From the NCBI RefSeq assembly GCF_042186555.1, contig NC_133328.1, positions 497,205,106 through 497,269,105 on the forward strand: DNA of 64,000 bases, read 5' to 3'. The translations under genes and the position numbers were made by a program. Source of the DNA: Aquarana catesbeiana. Taxonomy: Eukaryota > Chordata > Amphibia > Anura > Ranidae. Of the stretch, positions 59,800 through 64,000 are shown one piece after another. Below the pieces are notes generated by a model. That model worked only from the letters and a program-made list of their open reading frames with translations, did no database searches and was not told where the DNA came from. Within the stretch, counting starts at the first letter, position 1; every line of letters starts with the position of its first letter.

Positions 59800-60188
59800 T
59801 ATAATGGGTTTTTGATTTGTTTGTTTTTTTGCTATTGGCTAAACTAAATGGTCTTTCAACCTGACTATGTAACATCTTATACACGCTGTGAGATGCTTAC
59901 AGTGTGCAGTGAGTTAGCAATTTTAGTACAGAAGAGGTAAAACTGTGCAAGATAAAGGGTAAGGCTGGAGTTCAATTTTAATTAGACTACAGAGTAGTAT
60001 TTTACATTTGATTTATGCTAAATTTTTTATCATAACCAAACAAAAACTAATACATAAATCTACTTTTAGCATTTCCTGATAATCATAGTATAATCATATA
60101 TAATTATACATATATATATGCTTATATTTCTTTTCCACTTTCTTGCTGCAAAAGGGACACTTGGTAAGTATTGTGATGTGTAATACAT
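59800..60188. other. AT-rich intronic DNA
   Basis: No feature recognised. Confidence 0.4.
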
Positions 60189-60191
60189 ATA

Positions 60192-60462
60192 GGGGGTTAT
60201 TTACTAAAGGCAAATCCACTTTGCACTACAAGTGCAAAGTGCACTTAAAATTTCACTGAAAGTGCACTTGGAAGTGCAGTCACTGTAGATCAGAGGGAGA
60301 CATGCAAGGAAAATAAAAAATAGCATTTTAGCTTGCACATGATTGGATAATAAAATCAGCAAAGCTTCCCCTCATTTCAGATCTACCCTTCAGATTTACG
60401 ACGGCTGCACTTCCAAGTGCACTTGTAGTGCAAAGTAAATTTGACTTTCGTAAATAACCTCC
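60192..60462. mobile_element. MITE, GGGGGTTATTTACTAAAGG type
   Basis: ATA lies at 60189-60191 and 60463-60465. Ends are GGGGGTTATTTACTAAAGGC and, in complement, GGAGGTTATTTACGAAAGTC. Both arms carry CTTTGCACTACAAGTGCA. 271 bp. Confidence 0.82.
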
Positions 60463-60497
60463 ATAGTGTTCATTTGCTCATATATAATACACACACA

Positions 60498-61686
60498 CAC
60501 TATATTGCCAAAAGTATTGGGACGCCTACCTTTACACACATGAACTTTAATGGCGTCTTAGTCCGTAGGGTTCAATATTGAGTTGGCCCACCCTTTGCAG
60601 CTATAACAGCTTCAACTCTTCTGGGAAGGCTGTCCACAAGGTTTAGGAGTGTGTCTATGGGAGTGTGTTTGACCATTCTTCCAGAAGTGTATAGCTCAAA
60701 AAACAAACAAGCAAAAATTACAAGCGCTGCCCTAGCTTGTCTGATAAAAGGTCAAAAAGGTGGTAAATGAAATGTCCAGAATTGTGGAAATGAAAATGGT
60801 TATGCACCCATATATAAAAACAGTGTCTCTTATATACTCTGGATGGGAATTTGGATGGGAATGGGAGACAAAAAAATCAGTGAGAATTGTCTGTAGTATC
60901 CATTGGAAACAGGCAGCCTGCTCTGGGGTTAGGGAACCCACACTGTAACAGTGTTTTATATTTACTCATTTAACTGTTTTACACTATTGGTCACCTGGCG
61001 CCTCTCTCCTCTTCCCCAATTCTTCCAGAAGTGTATTTGTGAGGTCAGGCACTAATGTGAACGAGAAGGCCTGGCTCACAGTCTCCGCTCGAATTCATTC
61101 CAAAGGTATTCTATCAGATTGAGGTCAGGACTCTGTGCAGGCCAGTCAAGTTCCTCCACCCCAAACTCGCTCATCCATGTCTTTATAGACATTGTTTGAG
61201 CACTAGTGTGCAGTCATGTTGGAACAGGAAGGGGCCATCCCCAAACTGTTCCCACAAAGTTGGGAACATGAAATTGTCCAACATGCCTTGGTATGCTGAT
61301 GCTTTAAGAGTTCCCCCTCACTGGAACTAAGGGGCCAAACCCAACCCCTGAAAAACAACCCCACACCATAATCCCCCCCTCCACCAAATGGTTTGGACCA
61401 GAGCACAAAGCAAGGTCCATAAAGACATTGATGAGCGAGTTTGAGGGGGAGGAATTTGACTGGCCTACACAGTCAGTGAACCTGACAGAACACCTTTGGA
61501 TGAATTAGAGGGCAGACTGTGAGCCAGGCCTTCTTGTCCACATCAGTGCCTGAAGAATGGTCAAATGTTACCATATATACACTCCTAAACCTTGTGGACA
61601 GCCTTCCCAGAAGAGTTGAAGCTGTTAAAGCTTAAAGTCCATGTGTGTGTAAAGGCAGGCGTCCCAACACTTTTGGTAATATAGTG
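60498..61686. mobile_element. Palindromic Tc1-derived element with nested insertion
   Basis: Ends are CACTATATTGCCAAAAGTAT and, in complement, CACTATATTACCAAAAGTGT; TA follows at 61687-61688. Left and right halves are inverted copies over hundreds of bases (CTTCAACTCTTCTGGGAAGG against CCTTCCCAGAAGAGTTGAAG). Each arm retains decayed C-terminal transposase sequence (HLWMN, LEGRL-like). It carries the insert 60693-61018. Confidence 0.82.
60693..61018 (-). mobile_element. 326-bp insertion, 18-bp target duplication
   Basis: ATTCTTCCAGAAGTGTAT occurs at 60675-60692 and 61019-61036. The insert on minus starts TGGGGAAGAGGAGAGAGGCG, then CCAGGTGACCAATAG, resembling the GGCGC-headed repeats at 53380 and 20196. 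It has no ORF and no A tail. Confidence 0.8.
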
Positions 61687-61739
61687 TATGTATGTGATAT
61701 ATATATATATCTTCTCTTCTCGTGAGTATGTATTATCTT

Positions 61740-63256
61740 CTCATGTGACAGCAATGAAGAAATTACACTTTGCTGCAATGTAAAGTAGTGAGTGTACAGC
61801 TTGTATAACAGTGTAAATTTTCTGTCCCCTCAAAATAACTCAACACACAGCCATTAATGTCTAAACCGCTGGCAACAAAAGTGAGTACACCCCTATGTGA
61901 AAATGTCCAAATTGGGCCCAAAGTGTCAATATTTTGTGTGGCCACCATTATTTTCCAGCACTGCCTTAACCCTCCACTTCTTCACGACGACATCATGGAG
62001 CTGGTGGATGTTAGAGACCTTGTGCTCCTCCACTTTCCGTTTGAGGATTCCCCACAGATGCCCAATAGGGTTTAGGTCTGGAGACATGCTTGGCCAGTCC
62101 TTCACCTTTACCCTCAGCTTCTTTAGCAAGGCAGTGGTCATCTTGGAGGTGTGTTTGGGGTCGTTATCATGTTGGAATACTCCCCTGTGGCCCAGTCTCC
62201 GAAGGGAGGGGGATCATGCTCTGCTTCAGTATGTCACAGTACATGTTGGCATTCATGGTTCCCTCAATGAACTGTAGCTCCCCAGTGCTGGCAGCACTTG
62301 TGCAGCCCCAGACCATGGCACTCCCATCACCATGCTTGACTGTAGGCAAGACACACTTGTCTTTGTACTCCTCACCTGGTTGCCACCACACACACTTGAC
62401 ACCATCTGAACCAAAATAGGTTATCTTGGTCTCATCAGACCACAGGACATAGTTCTAGTAACCCATGTCCTTAGTCTGCTTGTCTTCAGCAAACTGTATG
62501 AGGGATTTCTTGTGCATTATCTTTAGAAGAAGCTTCCTTCTGGGACGACAGCCATGCAGACCAATTTGATGCAGTGTGCGGCCTATAGTCTGAACACCGA
62601 CAGGCTGACCCCTCCACCCCTTCAACCTCTGCAGCAATGCTGGCAGCACTCATATGCTATTTCCCAAAGAAAGCCTCTGGATATATGCAGCACGTGCACT
62701 CAACTTCTTTGATCAACCATGGCGAGGCCTGATCTGAGTGGAATCTGTCCTGTTAAACCGCTGTATGGTCTGAGCCACCGTGCTGCAGCTCAGTTTCAGG
62801 GTCTTGGCAATCTTCTTATAGCCTAGACCATCTTTATGTAGAGCAACAATGATCTTTTTCAGATCCTCAGAGAGTTCTTTGCCATGAGGTGCCATGTTGA
62901 ACTTCCAGTGACCAGTATAAGAGAGTGAGAACACCAAATTTAACACACCTGTTGCCCATTCACACATGAGACTTTGTAACACTAATGAGTCACTGGGGAT
63001 GGAAAATGGCTAATTGGGCCCAGTTTGGACTTTTTTACTTAGGGCTGTACTCACTTTTGTTGCCAGTGGTTTAGACATTAATGGCTGTGTGTTGAGTTAA
63101 TTTGAGGGGACAGAGCAAATTTACACTGTTATACAAGCTGTACACTCACTACTTTACCTTGTAGCAAAGTGTAATTTCTTCAGTGTTGTCACATGAAAAG
63201 ATATAATAAAATATTTACAAAAATGTGAGGGGTGTACTCACTTTTGTGAGATACTG
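61740..63256 (-). mobile_element. Tc1-like transposon with long terminal inverted repeats
   Basis: Arms of about 180-260 bases: left 61740-61925 and right about 63000-63256, sharing TGAAGAAATTACACTTTGCT, AGTAGTGAGTGTACAGC, CTCAACACACAGCCATTAAT and GGCAACAAAAGTGAGTACA. The right tip CAGTATCTCACAAAAG (complement) abuts a TG microsatellite. The outer 50 bases of the left arm are lost. It encodes a broken transposase. Confidence 0.88.
61926..62895 (-). pseudogene. Tc1-like transposase, frameshifted
   Basis: The start at 62895 gives MAPHGKELSEDLKKIIVALH and the HTH YKKIAKTLKLSCSTVAQTIQ, then a stop near 62713. The second DNA-binding module is LKGWRGQPVGVQTIGRTLHQ (about 62630). DDE blocks: DETKITYFG (about 62430), DNDPKHTSKMTTALLKK region (about 62150, damaged) and SPDLNPIGHLWGILKRK (about 62070). 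The last catalytic Glu of NPIEHLW is Gly here. It ends GGHTKY-stop at 61926. The family is about 340 residues. Several breaks; dead. Confidence 0.87.
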
Positions 63257-63330
63257 TGTGTGTGTGTGTGTGTGTATACATATATATACATTATATATAT
63301 CTTTTTTTTTTTTTTTTTTAACAATGTTAT
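63257..63330 (+). repeat. (TG)n, (TA)n and T-run simple repeats
   Basis: About ten TG units directly at the transposon tip, then TATATATACATTATATATAT and a T run. Confidence 0.95.
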
Positions 63331-63399
63331 ACTCGTATTGTAGTGGTTGCTTATTGAGGAGGTTGGCAATTGTTTTTGCAGCAAATGGCAGAATCTGTG

Positions 63400-64000
63400 C
63401 TTGTGGACTAAAGCTGGCAATAGATGCATAGAAATGCAACCGCTTTAGCAGAAACTGGCTAAACTTCAATCCATTGCGGTTCCTGCTTGACAGAAGTAAA
63501 TCTAATGCAGTGGCAGAATTACCAGGGTCGCAACAGTCGCACTTGCAACGGGGCCCTGGCATTCCTTCACTGTCGGGAAGGGCCCAGCGGGGTTGCTATT
63601 CACATGGCTCTGAGCAAAGAGCTTGTCTCTCATTGAACAGCAGCACAGAGACACTAGCACTGACAGTTCTATTTCCCTCTCTGTCCATCCTCTCTCGCAT
63701 GGGATGAGAGAGGATACAGCTGATCTGCTCCCCCTTCTTCCCCCTCCCCTGTGGGAGATATGAGCTCATTAGCTTCACACTTGACTGCCCGTGGAGCATA
63801 CACAGGAGAGGGGAGGGGGGAGCAGATCAGCTGTGTCCTTTGTCACCCCGTGCGAGAGAGGACGGACAGAGAGGGAAAAAGAACTGTCAATGCCGGTGTC
63901 TCTGTGCTGATGTTCGATGAGAGACACGCTCTCCGCTCAGAGCCGTGCTGAGAAGGCAGATGGCACTGATGGGATTCACTGATGAGCACTGATAGAAGGC
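63400..64000. repeat. MITE-like region containing a foldback
   Basis: 63607-63943 is an inverted repeat: GCTCTGAGC, TCTCATTGAACAGCAGCACA and GAGCAGATCAGCTG-type blocks on the left pair with GGAGCAGATCAGCTGTGTCC, TGTCTCTGTGCTGATGTTCG and GCTCAGAGC on the right. The last bases (CACTGATGGGATTCACTGATGAGC) resemble the start of the minisatellite unit at 15222. The window ends inside it. Confidence 0.65.

Overview
This window is vertebrate nuclear DNA, most likely from an anuran amphibian and plausibly a ranid-type large genome. That is inferred from the repeats (several Tc1-like elements, L1/Tx1-like LINEs, a Penelope-like element, TTAA-flanked MITEs) and not proven. It holds an internal part of one protein-coding gene on the + strand, alpha-dystrobrevin (DTNA). 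Six consecutive coding exons are visible at 18845-19058, 24424-24509, 27189-27343, 34155-34260, 36478-36644 and 38213-38337. All have consensus AG/GT borders and compatible phases, and together give 853 nt (about 284 codons). They encode the EF-hand-like region, the ZZ zinc finger and the start of the linker. The first exons lie upstream of base 1 and the coiled-coil exons lie beyond base 64000, so 1-18844 and 38338-64000 are parts of two long introns.

Layout. 1-18844 (intron): a Tc1 N-terminal scrap, two Tc1-like elements (781-2235 on -, 3440-5366 on +, the second broken by a Harbinger-like MITE), a Penelope-like 3' end with a GIY-YIG domain (7782-8690, -), a TTAA-flanked element (10050-11009), a MITE inside a MITE (11687-12493), a 24-bp minisatellite (15222-15565) and further MITEs. 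19059-38212 (between exons): an L1 3' end (about 19262-23796) split by a 3.16-kb insertion with inverted arms and a 14-bp target duplication, a CR1/L2-type remnant, TTAA-flanked MITEs and a third Harbinger-like MITE. 38338-64000 (intron): a 12.5-kb nest in which a Tc1-like element (41806-54341) contains a TTAA-type element, which contains an almost full-length dead L1 (about 44867-52747), which contains at least five younger insertions. After it come more MITEs, a palindromic Tc1 derivative and a fifth Tc1-like transposon (61740-63256).

No transposase or reverse transcriptase here is intact. The most interesting material is mobile-element biology: a Penelope GIY-YIG remnant, three degenerate hammerhead-ribozyme-like motifs that each precede an AATAAA on the minus strand, and several insertions with inverted or tandem arms and target duplications of 9-18 bp. 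The last group fits non-autonomous Penelope-like elements. I found no convincing tRNA, rRNA, CRISPR, promoter or CpG-island signal. All family calls rest on reading by eye.
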